The position numbers were made by a program, and so were the translations under genes. From positions 1-64,000 of the forward strand of contig NZ_JASXSI010000017.1 of NCBI RefSeq assembly GCF_030315685.1: 64,000 nt of DNA, in the 5' to 3' direction. The notes below the pieces were generated by a model. That model searched no databases. It was given only the letters and a program-made list of their open reading frames with translations, and had not been told where the DNA came from. Shown here piece after piece: positions 43,720-57,379 of this stretch. The stretch's first letter is position 1. The number at the start of each line of letters is the position of its first letter. The DNA is from Gordonia sp. ABSL11-1. GTDB taxonomy: Bacteria > Actinomycetota > Actinomycetes > Mycobacteriales > Mycobacteriaceae.

Positions 43720-43919
43720 CGGTCCCTGTCCTCCTGTCACGGTCCTCCTGTCCTGGGTCGCGCCATGGCTCACCAGGAGCGGGTCCCCATGTCTCCGCGT
43801 CACCACCGATCACGATCCGGCCCATCTCGACCAGACCGGTCGCCACGAGCCGCAGGCGCAGCACGATCCTCGACCGTGCTCATGTGTTGCCGCGTCATTC
43901 CCATGTCGTCGTCATCGTG
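43720..43919 (-). promoter_or_regulatory. yvcK-whiA intergenic region with duplicated ribosome site
   Basis: 200 bp with no convincing gene. GACAGGAGGAC occurs twice on the minus strand (43728-43738 and 43742-43752). The outer copy faces an in-frame GTG at 43740 that would add seven residues to WhiA. The rest shows nothing I recognise. Confidence 0.5.
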
Positions 43920-45011
43920 TTACCCGTGGTGCTCACGACTCACCGGAGATTCTTGCGCTCGGACAGCGTATCCACTCAATTCACCTTCGCACAGTTCGTT
44001 CACCAGGGTGGCGACTTTCTGCGGGTCATGGACGTGCCGCCCGGGAACCGCGAGGTCGCCCACATGCAGTTGTGCGCCGAAGAGCGCAGCCGCCCGGATC
44101 AGGTGATCCCGCTCACGCCCGGCCGGTACGGACGCCGCGTCGACGACGATGTCATCCACCCGGAGGACATCGGCGTGCGCGTGCAGGACGTGGAGATGGC
44201 GCTCCACCGAGAACCCGGTCGTCTCACCGGGCTCGGGAGCCAGGTTGACGAACAGCATCTTGCGGGCGTCCGTCTCGCGCAACGCATTCAGTTGGGCGGG
44301 CACCAGGACGTGCGGGATGACGCTGGAGAACCACGAGCCCGGGCCCAGGACCACCAGGTCCGCCGAGCCGATCGCCTCGATCGCCTCCACACATGCCGGC
44401 GGATCCGTCGGGAGCAGACGCACCCGACGGACCTTTCCGGGTGTCGTCGCCACGGCCACCTGACCGCGGATGCACCGACTGATCCGGGGATCGCTCTCGA
44501 GGCCGGACACGTCCGCCTCGATCTCCAGGGGCGTCGTCGACATCGGCAGAACGCGTCCGTCGATGTCGAACACGTCGATCAGCTCGTCGAGTGCCGCCAC
44601 CGGGCTCCCCGTCACCTCGGTGAGGCCGGCGAGGAGCAGGTTGCCGATGGGGTGGCCCGCCAGGGCACCGCGACCACCGAAGCGATGCTGGAACGTGTCG
44701 GTCCACAGCTCGTGCCGTGAGTCGTCGAGGCGTCCCTGCGTCCGCTCCGCCCGCTCCTCGAGTGCGGTCGGCGCGGACATCAACGCGGACAACGCCATCC
44801 GCAGATCTCCAGGAGGGATGACGCCGAGTTCCGCGCGGAGACGACCCGACGACCCGCCGTCGTCGGCGACGGTGACCACCGCGGTGATGTCCGGGCTCAG
44901 GTACCGCATCGCGGTGAGCGTCGCGTACAGGCCGTGACCGCCACCGAGCGCGACGATGCGTGCCGGCCGCTCGCCCGGCACCCCGTCGCCGGCCGCTGCC
45001 CCCGCGGTCAC
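43920..45011 (-). CDS. yvcK: YvcK/CofD-like gluconeogenesis and cell-shape factor
   Basis: 363 residues. Nucleotide-sugar-binding start ARIVALGGGHGLYATLTAMR, TVADDGGSSGRLR, and VLGPGSWFSSVIPHVLVP. YvcK (CuvA in mycobacteria) binds UDP-sugars and is needed for correct shape and growth on some carbon sources. It overlaps rapZ by 4 bp. The rapZ-yvcK-whiA trio is widely conserved. Confidence 0.93.
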   Translation of the reverse strand: MTAGAAAGDGVPGERPARIVALGGGHGLYATLTAMRYLSPDITAVVTVADDGGSSGRLRAELGVIPPGDLRMALSALMSAPTALEERAERTQGRLDDSRHELWTDTFQHRFGGRGALAGHPIGNLLLAGLTEVTGSPVAALDELIDVFDIDGRVLPMSTTPLEIEADVSGLESDPRISRCIRGQVAVATTPGKVRRVRLLPTDPPACVEAIEAIGSADLVVLGPGSWFSSVIPHVLVPAQLNALRETDARKMLFVNLAPEPGETTGFSVERHLHVLHAHADVLRVDDIVVDAASVPAGRERDHLIRAAALFGAQLHVGDLAVPGRHVHDPQKVATLVNELCEGELSGYAVRAQESPVSREHHG

Positions 45012-45940
45012 TCGCGCCCCAGGTCTCGGTGGATGACCCGCACATCGAATCGGGGGGTGCCGTCGGACGAGGTCTGTGTGCGCAGCCGGCGTCCGATCTC
45101 CTCGGAGATCGCGACGCTGCGATGTTTCCCGCCGGTGCAGCCGATGCTGATCGTCATGTACCGCTTACCTTCCCGGAGATATCCCGTCGACACCAGGTCG
45201 ACGAGATCGAGATACAGCTCGACGAGGCGCGTCGCCCCGTCCTGCCCGAGAACGTAGTCGCGGACGGGGGCGTCGCGACCGTTCTGCTCGCGCAACTCGG
45301 GCACCCAGTGGGGATTCGGCAGGAAGCGGACGTCGGCCACCAGATCGGAGTCGATCGGCAGTCCGTATTTGAACCCGAACGACTGCACGGCGACACTCAG
45401 CCGGTTGTCCGTCTCGTGCGGATAGACGCCCTCGACGACCTCCCGGAGTTTCGCGGCGGTCAGCGCGGACGTCTCGACGACGAGGTCGGCCGCACTCTTG
45501 ATCGGTGCGAGGATCGCCCGTTCCCGTGCGATCCCGTCGACGAGGGTCTCGCCGCCCTGCAACGGATGTCGTCGGCGGACCTGCTCGAAGCGCCGGACCA
45601 GGATGTGGTCGCTGGCATCGAGGAACAGCACCTTGGTCCGCGCGCCGGAAGCCTCCAATGCCTTGCGGACGTCGTCGAGCTGGCGTCCGATGGTCTCGTC
45701 GGATGCGCGGATCACCATGGCCAGCCGCGAGATCTCGGGGTCGCTCTCCCGGACGAGGTCGGTCATCGTCGAGATGAGTGTCGGCGGGACGTTGTCGGCG
45801 ACGTACCAGCCGTCGTCCTCCAGGACGTTGGCCGCCGTCGACCTGCCCGCCCCGGACATCCCCGCGACGAACAACACGGTCAGCGGCGACCGCCCGTCGG
45901 GTGGGGCGTCGCCGGGCATCGCATCGGGACTATCGATCAC
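45008..45940 (-). CDS. rapZ: RapZ/YvcJ-family nucleotide-binding protein
   Basis: 310 residues from GTG at 45940, picked for GGAGGAG seven bases upstream; it starts inside the uvrC end (11-bp overlap). The P-loop reads GMSGAGRST, with Arg where Lys is usual, as I recall for the mycobacterial protein. The C-terminal domain has [17 protein letters not shown] and [11 protein letters not shown]. In E. coli RapZ governs glmS through small RNAs; those RNAs are not expected here, so the role is open. Confidence 0.92.
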   Translation of the reverse strand: MIDSPDAMPGDAPPDGRSPLTVLFVAGMSGAGRSTAANVLEDDGWYVADNVPPTLISTMTDLVRESDPEISRLAMVIRASDETIGRQLDDVRKALEASGARTKVLFLDASDHILVRRFEQVRRRHPLQGGETLVDGIARERAILAPIKSAADLVVETSALTAAKLREVVEGVYPHETDNRLSVAVQSFGFKYGLPIDSDLVADVRFLPNPHWVPELREQNGRDAPVRDYVLGQDGATRLVELYLDLVDLVSTGYLREGKRYMTISIGCTGGKHRSVAISEEIGRRLRTQTSSDGTPRFDVRVIHRDLGRE

Positions 45941-47951
45941 CGGTTGTCTCCTCCACTCGATCGGAGGATTCCACCTCGGCGGGCGATCCCGCAACCGCGG
46001 GTTCCGGGGCGGAATCCTCGGCCAGGGCCGCGCGGACCGCGCGCGCCGTCGCCATTCCGATGCCCGGGACACCGGAGATGTCCTCGATGGTGGCCTCGCG
46101 CAACCGGGCGACCGAACCGAAGTGGGTGACCAGCGCTGTGCGCCGGGTGCGGCCGAGGCCCGGTACGCCGTCGAGCACCGACTCCGTCATCCGCTTGCTG
46201 CGTTTGCTGCGGTGGAAGGTGATCGCGAAGCGGTGGGCCTCGTCGCGGATGCGCTGCAGCAGGAAGAGGGCCTCGCTGGTGCGTGGCAGGATGACCGGCT
46301 CGTCGTCGCCCGGCACCCACACCTCCTCCAGACGCTTGGCCAGACCGATGACGGCGACGTCGGTGACACCGAGTTCGTCGAGCACCGACGCCGCGGCGTG
46401 TACCTGCGGCGCCCCGCCGTCGACGACGAAGAGGTTTGGCGGATAAGCGAACTTACGCGGCCTCCCCGAGTCCGGATCGACCGGCGGGCGGTCGGTGGCC
46501 TCCTGGTCCTGACGGTGGCGGAGGAATCGGCGGCGGGTCACCTCACCGATGGACGCCACGTCGTCGGACCGGCCCTCGCCCGCGGCCTCACGAATCGCAT
46601 AGTGGCGGTAGTCGGATTTGCGTGGCAGGCCGTCCTCGAACACCACCAGCGACGCCACGACATCGGTTCCCTGGACATGCGAGATGTCGATGCACTCGAT
46701 GCGCAGGGGCGCGGCATCCAGACCGAGCGTCTCGTGCAACTCGGTGAGCGCTGCCGACCGCGTCGTCAGATCGCCCGCGCGACGTAACTTGTGCTGCGCC
46801 AACGACTCGGAGGCGTTGCGCGCCACAGTGTCGAAGAGAGCCTTCTTGTCCCCGCGCTGGGGCACCCGCACCGCGACACGGCTGCCCCGGAGGTCGGAGA
46901 GCCAGTGCTGCAGTTCCTCGTGATCGTCGGGCAGTTCCGGCACGAGCACCTCGCGCGGGATCGACTCCCCCCGGACCCGACCGTCGTCGACCTGCACCGA
47001 GGAGTCCAGATCGACCTGGGCGCCGTAGAACTGGGTGACGAACTGGGCCACCTGGTCCCCCATCGATCCGTCGTCCGAGCGCTCGACGACCCAGCCGCGT
47101 TGACCGCGCACACGCCCGTCACGCACATGGAACACCTGGACGGACACCTCGAGGTCGTCGCCGACCATCGCCACCACATCGGCGTCGGTGCCGTCGCCGA
47201 GGACCACCGCCTGTTTTTCCATCGCGCGCCGCATGGCGCCCACGTCGTCGCGCAGGCGGGCCGCCCGCTCGAAATCGAGATCATCTGCCGCCGAAACCAT
47301 TTCCCGTTCGAGTTTGCGGATCATCTGGTCGGTCCGGCCGGCCAGGAAGTCGCAGAAATCCTCGACGATCTCACGGTGTTCGTCGGCGGACACACGTCCG
47401 ACGCACGGTGCCGAACATTTGTCGATGTAGCCGAGCAGACACGGCCGGTCGATCTGGCGGTGTCGTTTGAACACCCCGGTCGAGCAGGTCCGTGCGGGAA
47501 AGACCCGCGTGAGCAGGTCGACCGTCTCGCGAATGGCCCAGGCGTGAGCGTATGGGCCGAAGTAGCGGACGCCGCGTCGTCGGGGGCCGCGATAGACGAA
47601 CAACCGCGGGTACTCCTCGTTGAGGGTCACCGCCAGGACCGGGTAGGTCTTGTCGTCGCGGTAGCGGACGTTGAACCGTGGATCGAATTCCTTGATCCAG
47701 TTGTACTCGAGTTGCAGGGCCTCGACCTCGGTCCCGACCACCGTCCACTCCACCGCGGCCGCGGTCGTCACCATCTGCCGGGTCCGCGGGTGCAACGATG
47801 CGATGTCGGCGAAGTACGACGTCAGCCGCGACCGGAGGTTCTTGGCCTTGCCGACGTAGATGACCCGGCTGTGCGCATCGCGGAACTTGTAGACCCCTGG
47901 ATCGGTGGGGATCGTGCCCGCGGCGGGACGATAGGTAGTCGGGTCTGCCAC
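45930..47951 (-). CDS. uvrC: UvrC excinuclease subunit
   Basis: 673 residues. N-terminal GIY-YIG nuclease ([19 protein letters not shown]), a Cys-rich zone ([15 protein letters not shown]), UVR motif ([14 protein letters not shown]), the RNase H-like 5' nuclease ([17 protein letters not shown]) and tandem HhH at the end ([21 protein letters not shown]). It cuts on both sides of a lesion with UvrAB. GTG 47951 has TAGCCT (47959-47964) seven bases upstream, a leaderless pattern. Confidence 0.97.
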   Translation of the reverse strand: MADPTTYRPAAGTIPTDPGVYKFRDAHSRVIYVGKAKNLRSRLTSYFADIASLHPRTRQMVTTAAAVEWTVVGTEVEALQLEYNWIKEFDPRFNVRYRDDKTYPVLAVTLNEEYPRLFVYRGPRRRGVRYFGPYAHAWAIRETVDLLTRVFPARTCSTGVFKRHRQIDRPCLLGYIDKCSAPCVGRVSADEHREIVEDFCDFLAGRTDQMIRKLEREMVSAADDLDFERAARLRDDVGAMRRAMEKQAVVLGDGTDADVVAMVGDDLEVSVQVFHVRDGRVRGQRGWVVERSDDGSMGDQVAQFVTQFYGAQVDLDSSVQVDDGRVRGESIPREVLVPELPDDHEELQHWLSDLRGSRVAVRVPQRGDKKALFDTVARNASESLAQHKLRRAGDLTTRSAALTELHETLGLDAAPLRIECIDISHVQGTDVVASLVVFEDGLPRKSDYRHYAIREAAGEGRSDDVASIGEVTRRRFLRHRQDQEATDRPPVDPDSGRPRKFAYPPNLFVVDGGAPQVHAAASVLDELGVTDVAVIGLAKRLEEVWVPGDDEPVILPRTSEALFLLQRIRDEAHRFAITFHRSKRSKRMTESVLDGVPGLGRTRRTALVTHFGSVARLREATIEDISGVPGIGMATARAVRAALAEDSAPEPAVAGSPAEVESSDRVEETTGDR

Positions 47952-47987
47952 GGATCCCAGGCTAGTCGAGGCCCCGGACAGCGGCGG

Positions 47988-50261
<2,274 letters not shown>

Positions 50262-50265
<4 letters not shown>

Positions 50266-50933
50266 TTCACTTCCGACGTGCCCTGCACGCCATCGTCATC
50301 TGCGCCCGCCACCCTCGCACCCTCCCGATCCCGCAGAACGGGATGGAGGCGTTCGACATACTTGGCGATCACGTCGACCTCGAGATTCACCGGGTTGCCC
50401 ACGATTGTGGATCCGAGGTTGGTCTCCTGCAGTGTCGTCGGGATCAGCGAGATCTCGAACCACGTGCCGTCCGCGTCGTCGCCGAGTGCTGCGACCGTGA
50501 GGGAGACGCCGTCGACGGTGATCGAGCCCTTCTCGACGATGTACCTGGCGAGATCCGCGGGTACCGCGATCCGTACGACCGTCCAGTGCTCAGAGTGTGT
50601 GATCGACACGACCCGACCGACGCCGTCCACATGACCCTGCACGATGTGTCCGCCGAACCGCCCGCCCGCGGCCATTGCGCGTTCGAGGTTCACGGCGCTG
50701 CCCGCGGTGAGGTCGGCGAGAGAGCTTCGTCGGAGGGTCTCGGCCATCACGTCGACGGTGAACTCGTCGGGGCCCTGCTCCACGACGGTCAAACACACGC
50801 CGTTGACGGCGATCGAGTCGCCGAATCTCGCATCACTGGTGACCAGGGGGCCACGGACGGTCAGACGGGCCGCATCGGACAGATCGTCCCGGCGGACGAT
50901 CGTGCCGAGCTCCTCGACGATCCCGGTGAACAC
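50262..50933 (-). CDS. ribE: Riboflavin synthase alpha chain
   Basis: 223 residues with two lumazine-binding repeats: [12 protein letters not shown] with [17 protein letters not shown] in the first, and [13 protein letters not shown] in the second. The start GTG follows GAGGAGA. The C-terminus is longer than in many homologues by an acidic tail ([14 protein letters not shown]). It is the first gene after the FMN riboswitch, so FMN should shut off ribE-ribBA-ribH together. Confidence 0.95.
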
Positions 50934-50941
50934 GGTGCGCT

Positions 50942-51002
50942 CTCCTCACCACTGGCTCGGTGCATGCAGCGATGTGAGGGACATGGGCGCCCGTCGGTGG
51001 TG
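50942..51002 (-). promoter_or_regulatory. ribE: Candidate expression platform of the FMN riboswitch
   Basis: On the minus strand CACCAC (51002-50997), just after the aptamer, is complementary to GTGGTG (50952-50947), which directly abuts the ribE ribosome site GAGGAG (50947-50942). Pairing would hide the site, so the switch may act on translation. No T-rich terminator is visible. Confidence 0.5.
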
Positions 51003-51006
51003 CCCG

Positions 51007-51157
51007 GTTCTCTCACATCCGGACTATGACCGTCGGCTCCGGATTCACACCGGATCTGCTGTCCCTGCCGGGAGGCAGGCGCTCGCGGGCTCGACGCTCT
51101 CACAGGTCGTGAGAACACCATCACCGCCGGTGGGGAATTACACCCCGCCCCGAGAAC
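51007..51157 (-). ncRNA. FMN riboswitch (RFN element)
   Basis: The conserved core is present on the minus strand: GGGGCGGGGTG then CCCCACCGGCGGTGAT, AGCCCGCGAGCG, AGATCCGGTG, CCGGAGCCGACGGTCATAG and TCCGGATG. The closing P1 stem is GTTCTC (51157-51152) with GAGAAC (51012-51007). It lies between ribD and ribE and should control the ribE-ribBA-ribH transcript by binding FMN. ribD lies upstream of it and so is outside its direct control. Confidence 0.95.
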
Positions 51158-51252
51158 TCTGCCATCGAAATTAGCACGCCCGCACACGTCGCGGCATCGG
51201 GTGCCGTCCTCAGCGATGAGAGTTGGGTCACTGGCCGCACCTGGCGGGCCGG

Positions 51253-52269
51253 TCAGCGGGACAGACGCAGCAACACGTCGTCGCCGAGCGTTTCGACCGC
51301 GGTGAGCGAGAACCGACGGGCATCGGTCAGCGTGTGCACCCCGCCGATGTCGACAGAGGACGCCCCTGCACCGAGCACCACCGGCGCCACGTAGGCCTCG
51401 ACCTCGTCGACGAGACCGGCGTCCAGGAACGCGCCGACGATCCCCGGGCCCCCCTCCACCAGCACCCACAGGGCATCGCCGAGGGCGTCGAGGACCTGTG
51501 TCGGGTCGTGCGTGCGAACATGCCGCAGCGGGGCGGAATCGTCGGTGACCCGTGCGCCGGAGGGGATGTCGCGCAGACCCATCACCACGCGGGTCGGCTG
51601 GTGCGGACGTAACGTGCCGTCGTCGTACCGGGCCGTGAGCGCGGGGTCGTCGCGGATCACCGTCCCGGTCCCGACGACGATCGCGTCGAGTGCGCCGCGT
51701 TGTCGGTGGGCGCGTCGCCGCGCGGGGACACCGGTGATCCACTGACTCGTCCCGTCCGGCGCCGCGATCCGCCCGTCGACTGTCGCGGCGAGTTTCGCGG
51801 TGACGAACGGTCGACCGTGTCGTTGCCGGAACAGCCAGGCCCGCAGCGGGCCGGCCTCGGCGGCCGCCGACTCGACTCCCCCGACGACGACCACCCCGGC
51901 GTCGCGCAACGTCTGCGCGCCCCCGGCCGCGGCGGGGTTCGGATCGTCCGACGCGTAGTGCACTTCCGCGATGCCGGCGTCGATCAGGGCCGTGCTGCAC
52001 GGGCCGGTGCGACCGGTGTGGTCGCAGGGCTCGAGCGTCACCACGGCTGTCGCGCCGCGGGTCGCGGGTCCGGCATCGATGATCGCGATCACCTCGGCGT
52101 GCGGACCCCCGGGCGGCTGGGTGTGGCCGCGACCCACGATCGTGCCGTCGGCGGCCAGGATGATTGCACCGACCGGCGGATTCGGTGAACTGATCCCCTG
52201 GGCGTGCCGGGACTCGTCGATCGCCAGGTGCATCGCCCGCACGATGTCTGGCGCCCGGTCGTCGGACAC
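51253..52269 (-). CDS. ribD: RibD: bifunctional riboflavin deaminase-reductase
   Basis: 338 residues from GTG, 4 bp after the rpe stop. The N-terminal deaminase zinc site is PHAEVIAI with EPCDHTGRTGPC. The C-terminal reductase has VTAKLAATVDGRIA and VLVEGGPGIVGAFLDAGL. It performs the second and third steps of the pathway. A later ATG (52233) is possible. Confidence 0.95.
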   Translation of the reverse strand: MSDDRAPDIVRAMHLAIDESRHAQGISSPNPPVGAIILAADGTIVGRGHTQPPGGPHAEVIAIIDAGPATRGATAVVTLEPCDHTGRTGPCSTALIDAGIAEVHYASDDPNPAAAGGAQTLRDAGVVVVGGVESAAAEAGPLRAWLFRQRHGRPFVTAKLAATVDGRIAAPDGTSQWITGVPARRRAHRQRGALDAIVVGTGTVIRDDPALTARYDDGTLRPHQPTRVVMGLRDIPSGARVTDDSAPLRHVRTHDPTQVLDALGDALWVLVEGGPGIVGAFLDAGLVDEVEAYVAPVVLGAGASSVDIGGVHTLTDARRFSLTAVETLGDDVLLRLSR

Positions 52270-52273
52270 GATC

Positions 52274-52972
52274 TCAGCCGGCGGTCGCGCGTGCCGCCGC
52301 GGCCTGATCACGCAGGGCCGCGACGGCCGCACCCGGGTCCTCGGCGCCGTACACCGCCGAGCCGGCCACGAAGCAATCGATACCCGCCTCGGCCGCCTCC
52401 TCGATCGTGTCGGCGTTGATGCCGCCGTCGATCTCGACCAGCAGCCGCAGATCATCGTTGTCGATCACCGTCCGGATGGCTCGTGCCTTCGCCAGCACCT
52501 CCGGCATGAACTTCTGACCACCGAACCCGGGTTCGACACTCATGATCAGCAGGGTGTCGAAGTCACGCAGGATCTCGAGGTACGGATCAAGAGGGGTACC
52601 CGGCTTGATGCTGAGTCCGGCCTTGGACCCGGCCGCCCTGATGTCGCGCGCAACGGCGGTCGGATCGTCGGTGGCCTCGGCATGGAACGTGACGTTGTAG
52701 GCCCCGGCCTCGGCGTAGGGCGGAGCCCAACGACCCGGATCCTCGATCATGAGGTGACAGTCGATCGGGATGTCGGTGGCCTTGAGCAGGCTCTCCACGA
52801 CCGGCAGGCCGAGTGTCAGGTTGGGCACGAAGTGCGCGTCCATGACGTCCACGTGCAGCCAGTCGGCGCGGTCGACCCCGGGGCCCGCGACGGCCCGCGC
52901 CTCTGCGGCGAGGTTGGCGAAGTCCGCGGCGAGGATGGACGGGGCGATCATCGGGGCACCGGGGGCATGCAT
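52274..52972 (-). CDS. rpe: Ribulose-phosphate 3-epimerase
   Basis: 232 residues. TIM barrel with [38 protein letters not shown] and [17 protein letters not shown] (metal and catalytic residues). It links ribulose-5-P and xylulose-5-P and supports the pentose-phosphate set, although it is 20 kb from it. TACAAT lies eight bases before the ATG, suggesting a promoter inside this gene run. Confidence 0.96.
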   Translation of the reverse strand: MHAPGAPMIAPSILAADFANLAAEARAVAGPGVDRADWLHVDVMDAHFVPNLTLGLPVVESLLKATDIPIDCHLMIEDPGRWAPPYAEAGAYNVTFHAEATDDPTAVARDIRAAGSKAGLSIKPGTPLDPYLEILRDFDTLLIMSVEPGFGGQKFMPEVLAKARAIRTVIDNDDLRLLVEIDGGINADTIEEAAEAGIDCFVAGSAVYGAEDPGAAVAALRDQAAAARATAG

Positions 52973-53004
52973 GACCACAGATTGTAGGGCCCGCGGCAGG
53001 CCAC

Positions 53005-54366
53005 TCAGCGCCGCAGGGCCGCCAGGAACATCGCATCGGTGCCGTGCACATGCGGCCAGAGCTGGACGTGCGGACCGTCGCCGACATCGTCTGCGGGGAC
53101 GAGACCTCGCGCGTCGATCTGCTCGCAGTCCGGATGTGCGGCCAGCACCTCGGCGACGACGCCGGTGGTCTCGGCCGGATGCGGCGAGCACGTCGAGTAG
53201 ATGACCACGCCGCCCGGCCGGACCAGTCGCAGTGCCTCCGTGAGTAATTCGCGTTGCAGGACGACGAGGTCGGCCACGTCGCCGGCATCACGCCGCCACC
53301 GCGCCTCGGGCCGACGCCGCAGGGAACCCAGTCCGCTGCAGGGAGCATCGAGCAGGATGCGGTCGTAGCCGGGTTCCAGACCAGCCGATCGAGCGTCGGC
53401 GACGAGCACGTCGACGGGCAGATCCCGCACGACCTTCCGGATGAGCTCGGCCCGGTGATCGGAGACCTCGACGGCGTCGAGGTGTGCGCCGTCGATGTCG
53501 GCGATCGCCGCGACCAGCGCGGCCTTGCCCCCCGGTCCGGCACACATGTCCAGCCACCGGCCGCCGTCGTCACCCACATCGGCGACGGTCAGCGCGCGGC
53601 CGACCAACTGGCTGCCCTCGTCCTGGACGCCGGCATACCCGTCGCGGATCGCGGCGAGGTCGCCCGGATCCCCGCCCGGCAGGTAGACGCAATAGGGCGA
53701 ATAGCGGCCGACGTCACCGCCACACGACAGCGCGAGTTCCTCGGCGGTGATCAGTCCCGGGCGTGCCACGAGATGGACCGGGGGTCGCTCGTCGTCGGCG
53801 GCGAGCGCGGCCTGCAGCGCGCCGGCGGATCCACCGAGGGCATCGGCGAACACCTCGGCGATCCATCGCGGATGTGCGTAGCGGAACGCCAGGTTGCCGA
53901 TCAGGTCCTCGGCCATCGGCGGCGCGAGTTCGTCGATCCACAGGTCTTCGTCGCGCTGGGAGACCTTGCGCAGCACCGCGTTCACGAATCCTGCCGGTCC
54001 CATGCCCATCTCGGAACGGATGAGATCGACCGAGGTGGAGACCGCGGCGTGCGCGCCGATGCGGGTGCGCAGCAATTGATAGGTACCGAGTCGCAGGACG
54101 TCGAGGACGGCGCCGTCGATCTCGTCGATGGGCCGCTGGGCCGCCGCCGAGATCACCGCGTCCAGCAATCCCTGTGCTCGCGCGGTACCGTAGGCCAGCT
54201 CGGTCGCCAATGCGGCGTCGCGTCCGGTGATTCCCCGGTCCCGCAACATCTTCGGCAGCACCAGGTTCGCGTAGGCGTCGCGTTCACGCACGGCGCGCAG
54301 CGTGTCCCGCGCGGCGGCGCGAGCGGCGTCGACGGCCTTGTCGCGGGTCTTCGACGAACGTTTCAC
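53005..54366 (-). CDS. rsmB: RsmB-like 16S rRNA (cytosine-5) methyltransferase
   Basis: 453 residues from the GTG that overlaps the fmt stop by 4 bp. An N-terminal NusB-like RNA-binding domain ([21 protein letters not shown] to about 150) precedes the methyltransferase: [15 protein letters not shown], the assisting Cys in [21 protein letters not shown] and the catalytic Cys in [13 protein letters not shown]. It modifies a cytosine of 16S rRNA. Confidence 0.94.
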   Translation of the reverse strand: MKRSSKTRDKAVDAARAAARDTLRAVRERDAYANLVLPKMLRDRGITGRDAALATELAYGTARAQGLLDAVISAAAQRPIDEIDGAVLDVLRLGTYQLLRTRIGAHAAVSTSVDLIRSEMGMGPAGFVNAVLRKVSQRDEDLWIDELAPPMAEDLIGNLAFRYAHPRWIAEVFADALGGSAGALQAALAADDERPPVHLVARPGLITAEELALSCGGDVGRYSPYCVYLPGGDPGDLAAIRDGYAGVQDEGSQLVGRALTVADVGDDGGRWLDMCAGPGGKAALVAAIADIDGAHLDAVEVSDHRAELIRKVVRDLPVDVLVADARSAGLEPGYDRILLDAPCSGLGSLRRRPEARWRRDAGDVADLVVLQRELLTEALRLVRPGGVVIYSTCSPHPAETTGVVAEVLAAHPDCEQIDARGLVPADDVGDGPHVQLWPHVHGTDAMFLAALRR

Positions 54367-55319
54367 CTGAGCACCGTCCCGTCGGTCAGGCGGGCTCCGC
54401 GCGCCCAGTCGGCGGCCGGCATCGCCTTCTTGCCGGGTGGCTGCACCCACGACAATCGGACCGGGCGGGTGGCGGTGACCACGTCGACCGACTTCTTCGC
54501 GACCGTGAGGGAGCCCGGTGCCCGGACATCCGCCGACCCGGCACCGGCCGGCGGGTCGTCGCCGGCGAGCGGCGTGACCGGACCGACCTTGATGCGGGCC
54601 CCGTCCAACGTCGTCCACGCTCCGGGCGCCGGGGTGTGCGCCCGGACCCGGCGATCGACGATGTGGGCGGGCAGATCCCACCGGATTCGGGCCTCATCGA
54701 CGTCGATCTTCGGTGCGTGACTGACACCGTGTGTGGTCTGGGCGACTGGTGTCAGATCTCCCGACTCGAGTCCGTCGAGGGTCGACACCAGCAGGTGCGC
54801 GCCTGTGTCGGACAGCCTGGCCAGCAGGTCACCGCTGGTGTCACCCGGGCCGATGGTCTCGGTGATCACGCCATAGACCGGCCCGGTGTCGAGTCCCTCC
54901 TCCAGCCGGAACGTACTGGCGCCGGTGATCTCGTCACCGGCGGCGATAGCGTGCTGCACCGGGGCGGCGCCTCGCCAGGCCGGTAGCACCGAGAAGTGCA
55001 GATTGATCCAGCCATGGGTGGGCAGGTCCAGCAGACCCGGCGGGACGAGCCCGCCGTAGGCGACCACCGCGCCACAGTCCGCGCGCCACGACCGCAACCG
55101 GTCGAGAACACCGGGATCGGAGAGTCGGCGCGGGGTGATGACCTCGATCTCGTGTTCGTCGGCGAGGGCCGCGACCGGCGAGCGGACCAGCGACCGCCCA
55201 CGTCCCGCTGCGACGTCCGGACGGGAGATGACCCCGACGACGTCGTGCTGTGGAGACGACAGCAACAGCTGCAGCGACGGCACCGCGACCTCCGGGGTTC
55301 CGGCGAATACGACCCTCAT
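54363..55319 (-). CDS. fmt: Methionyl-tRNA formyltransferase
   Basis: 318 residues. [16 protein letters not shown] at the start; catalytic Asn and His in [18 protein letters not shown] and the Asp in [14 protein letters not shown]. The C-terminal OB-like domain binds tRNA. It formylates initiator Met-tRNA. AAAGGG precedes the ATG. Coupled to rsmB, so two translation genes are made together. Confidence 0.96.
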   Translation of the reverse strand: MRVVFAGTPEVAVPSLQLLLSSPQHDVVGVISRPDVAAGRGRSLVRSPVAALADEHEIEVITPRRLSDPGVLDRLRSWRADCGAVVAYGGLVPPGLLDLPTHGWINLHFSVLPAWRGAAPVQHAIAAGDEITGASTFRLEEGLDTGPVYGVITETIGPGDTSGDLLARLSDTGAHLLVSTLDGLESGDLTPVAQTTHGVSHAPKIDVDEARIRWDLPAHIVDRRVRAHTPAPGAWTTLDGARIKVGPVTPLAGDDPPAGAGSADVRAPGSLTVAKKSVDVVTATRPVRLSWVQPPGKKAMPAADWARGARLTDGTVLR

Positions 55320-55353
55320 GCGACCCTTTCGTCCCGGACGACGGTTGTCCGTG

Positions 55354-57357
55354 TCATCCGATCGTAGGTGGATCCACCTGTACCCGGATCGGCCCGGTCT
55401 CGCGATGCGTCGTGCGACCGATCTGGGCGGCGACCAGTGCCGCGGCCAGCTTCCGGCCGTCGCGGCGGTCGACCCGCAGCAACACGCGTTCGACGTCGTC
55501 GCCGAACGCGTCGCCGGAACCGGCAGGCGGACGGACACCGGGCGGCAACGGGACCGGACCCAGCTTCTCCCCGCCGGCGGGCAGCTCGACCGCGTCCACG
55601 AAGTGAGTGATCGTGGCGGGCGCCCCGTCGACCGATGCCATCGTGACGGCCGGCGGGAACGCCAGCTGTGCCCGTTCGGCGAGCTCCTGATCGGCGAAAG
55701 CCACCGGGTCCCAGCGGATCACCGCCTGCACCGGCAGTAGTCCGGCGTCAGCGACGATGACCAGGGCGCCGCCGTCGGCGTGCGGTCGTACCAGGGATCC
55801 GACGGCCATCCATCGTCGGACCGCGTCCTCCCCGGCGCGCAGATCGGCGCGATCGAGCTGGGCCCACGTGTCGAGTACGACGGCCGCACCGTAGCCGCCC
55901 GGCGCGAGTGGCTCGGCACCCGGTGTCGCGACGACCACCCGTGCGCCGGGTTCGATCTCGTCGACGATGGTGGAGCCACCCGACGTGGTGATGGGGACCC
56001 CGGCGAACGCCCGGCCGAGTTCCTCGGCGGTGCGGCGGGCACCGGTCGTGAGCGCACGGACCTCGGTCCCCCCGCACTCGGCACAGCGAAACGACGTCTC
56101 GGGGCGGGCGCACCATCGGCACGACAACGCACCGGCGGAATCGAGCTGCAGCGGACCGTGGCAGGCCCGGCACCGGGCGTGGGCTCGACATCGCGAGCAG
56201 GCCACCGACGGGATGTAGCCGCGTCGCGGCACGCTGAACAGCACCGGCGTGTCCGCAGCCACCGCCGACCGCGCGGCCGCGAAGGCGATGCCGGGTATCC
56301 GAGCGGATCGGGCCAGCGGGTCCCCGGCCACACGCCGGTCCTCGGCACTGAGCCCGACCACGCGCGCGGTGCGTGCACGCACCGTCGTGCGGGCGGCGAC
56401 CAGGTCGTGGGCCCACCCGGCGGTGACGAGCGAGTGCGCTTCCGTCGTCCGGGCGAATCCGCCTATCACGAGACCGCTGCGTTGCAGGTGGGAGCGCAGG
56501 ACCGCGACCTCGCGGGGATGCGGATAGGGCGCCCGCGGTTCGTTCAGGCTGTCGTCACCGTCGTCCCACACCACGATGAGACCGAGGTCGTTGACCGGCG
56601 CGAAGACAGCGCTGCGGGTGCCGAGCACGACGTCGGCGGCGCCCCGGCGTGCGGCCAGCCATCGTCGGTAGCGAGCGGTGGGCCCGAGTCCGGCGGCGAG
56701 GGTGACGCACCGGTCGCCCAGCAGCGGCGCACAGGCCCGTTCGAGGCGATCGAGATCACGCTGATCCGGGACCACGATGATCGATCCGCGCCCGGCAGCA
56801 GCCGTGGTGGCGGCGAGTTCGGCCAGCCGCGCGGGCCAATCCTCCCCCGCCGTCGCCTGCCAGACCGCGCGCGGCTGACCCGTCCGCAGCGACGTCAAGA
56901 ACGAGTCCGAGGCCGGATACGCCTGCCACGCGGACAGATCCGGCGACGGGGACTCGGTGGTGTCGCGGTCTGGCGGGGGCTCCTTCTCGGTGCGCGCATG
57001 CCGGGGCGGTACGGCCAGACGGATGACATCCGACATCGTGCCGGCGTAACGATCGGCGACCGCACGGCAGAGCGCCGCGAGGTCCGGGCCGAGGACGGGT
57101 TCCGGTGAGACGACGCGTTCGAGCCAGCCGAGCTTCCCGGCGTGATCACTCTCCTGGACACGGTCGAGCAGGAACCCGTCGACCAGGCGGCCGGAGAACC
57201 GCACGCGGACACGGACTCCCGGTACGGCGGCCTCGTCCTGACCGCTGTCGATCAGGTAATCGAAGGGCCGATCGAGATGCGCCAGTCCGAGCATCGGCAG
57301 CACCTTGCCGATGGGGAGCTGCGGCGCACGCACACGGGAACCAGCCCCGGGGGACAC
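55354..57357 (-). CDS. priA: PriA-like primosomal protein lacking helicase motifs
   Basis: 667 residues. The N-terminal DNA-binding region ([17 protein letters not shown]) and the zinc-binding cysteines ([25 protein letters not shown]) are kept. The Walker A segment GxTGSGKTE is absent, replaced by a [14 protein letters not shown] region, and the DEEH box reads VVWDDGDDS. It is therefore unlikely to be an ATP-driven helicase. Actinobacterial PriA homologues are generally described this way. It may still load replisome parts at stalled forks. Start GTG 57357 lies 22 bp after metK. Confidence 0.92.
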   Translation of the reverse strand: MSPGAGSRVRAPQLPIGKVLPMLGLAHLDRPFDYLIDSGQDEAAVPGVRVRVRFSGRLVDGFLLDRVQESDHAGKLGWLERVVSPEPVLGPDLAALCRAVADRYAGTMSDVIRLAVPPRHARTEKEPPPDRDTTESPSPDLSAWQAYPASDSFLTSLRTGQPRAVWQATAGEDWPARLAELAATTAAAGRGSIIVVPDQRDLDRLERACAPLLGDRCVTLAAGLGPTARYRRWLAARRGAADVVLGTRSAVFAPVNDLGLIVVWDDGDDSLNEPRAPYPHPREVAVLRSHLQRSGLVIGGFARTTEAHSLVTAGWAHDLVAARTTVRARTARVVGLSAEDRRVAGDPLARSARIPGIAFAAARSAVAADTPVLFSVPRRGYIPSVACSRCRAHARCRACHGPLQLDSAGALSCRWCARPETSFRCAECGGTEVRALTTGARRTAEELGRAFAGVPITTSGGSTIVDEIEPGARVVVATPGAEPLAPGGYGAAVVLDTWAQLDRADLRAGEDAVRRWMAVGSLVRPHADGGALVIVADAGLLPVQAVIRWDPVAFADQELAERAQLAFPPAVTMASVDGAPATITHFVDAVELPAGGEKLGPVPLPPGVRPPAGSGDAFGDDVERVLLRVDRRDGRKLAAALVAAQIGRTTHRETGPIRVQVDPPTIG

Positions 57358-57379
57358 AGCGGTGGTCGGCTCGGGCAGA

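Noticed and set aside
51158..51252. Possible transporter genes between ribD and ribE as in mycobacteria (lprG, P55)
   Set aside because: Only about 320 bp separate ribD and ribE, mostly FMN riboswitch; no such genes are present.
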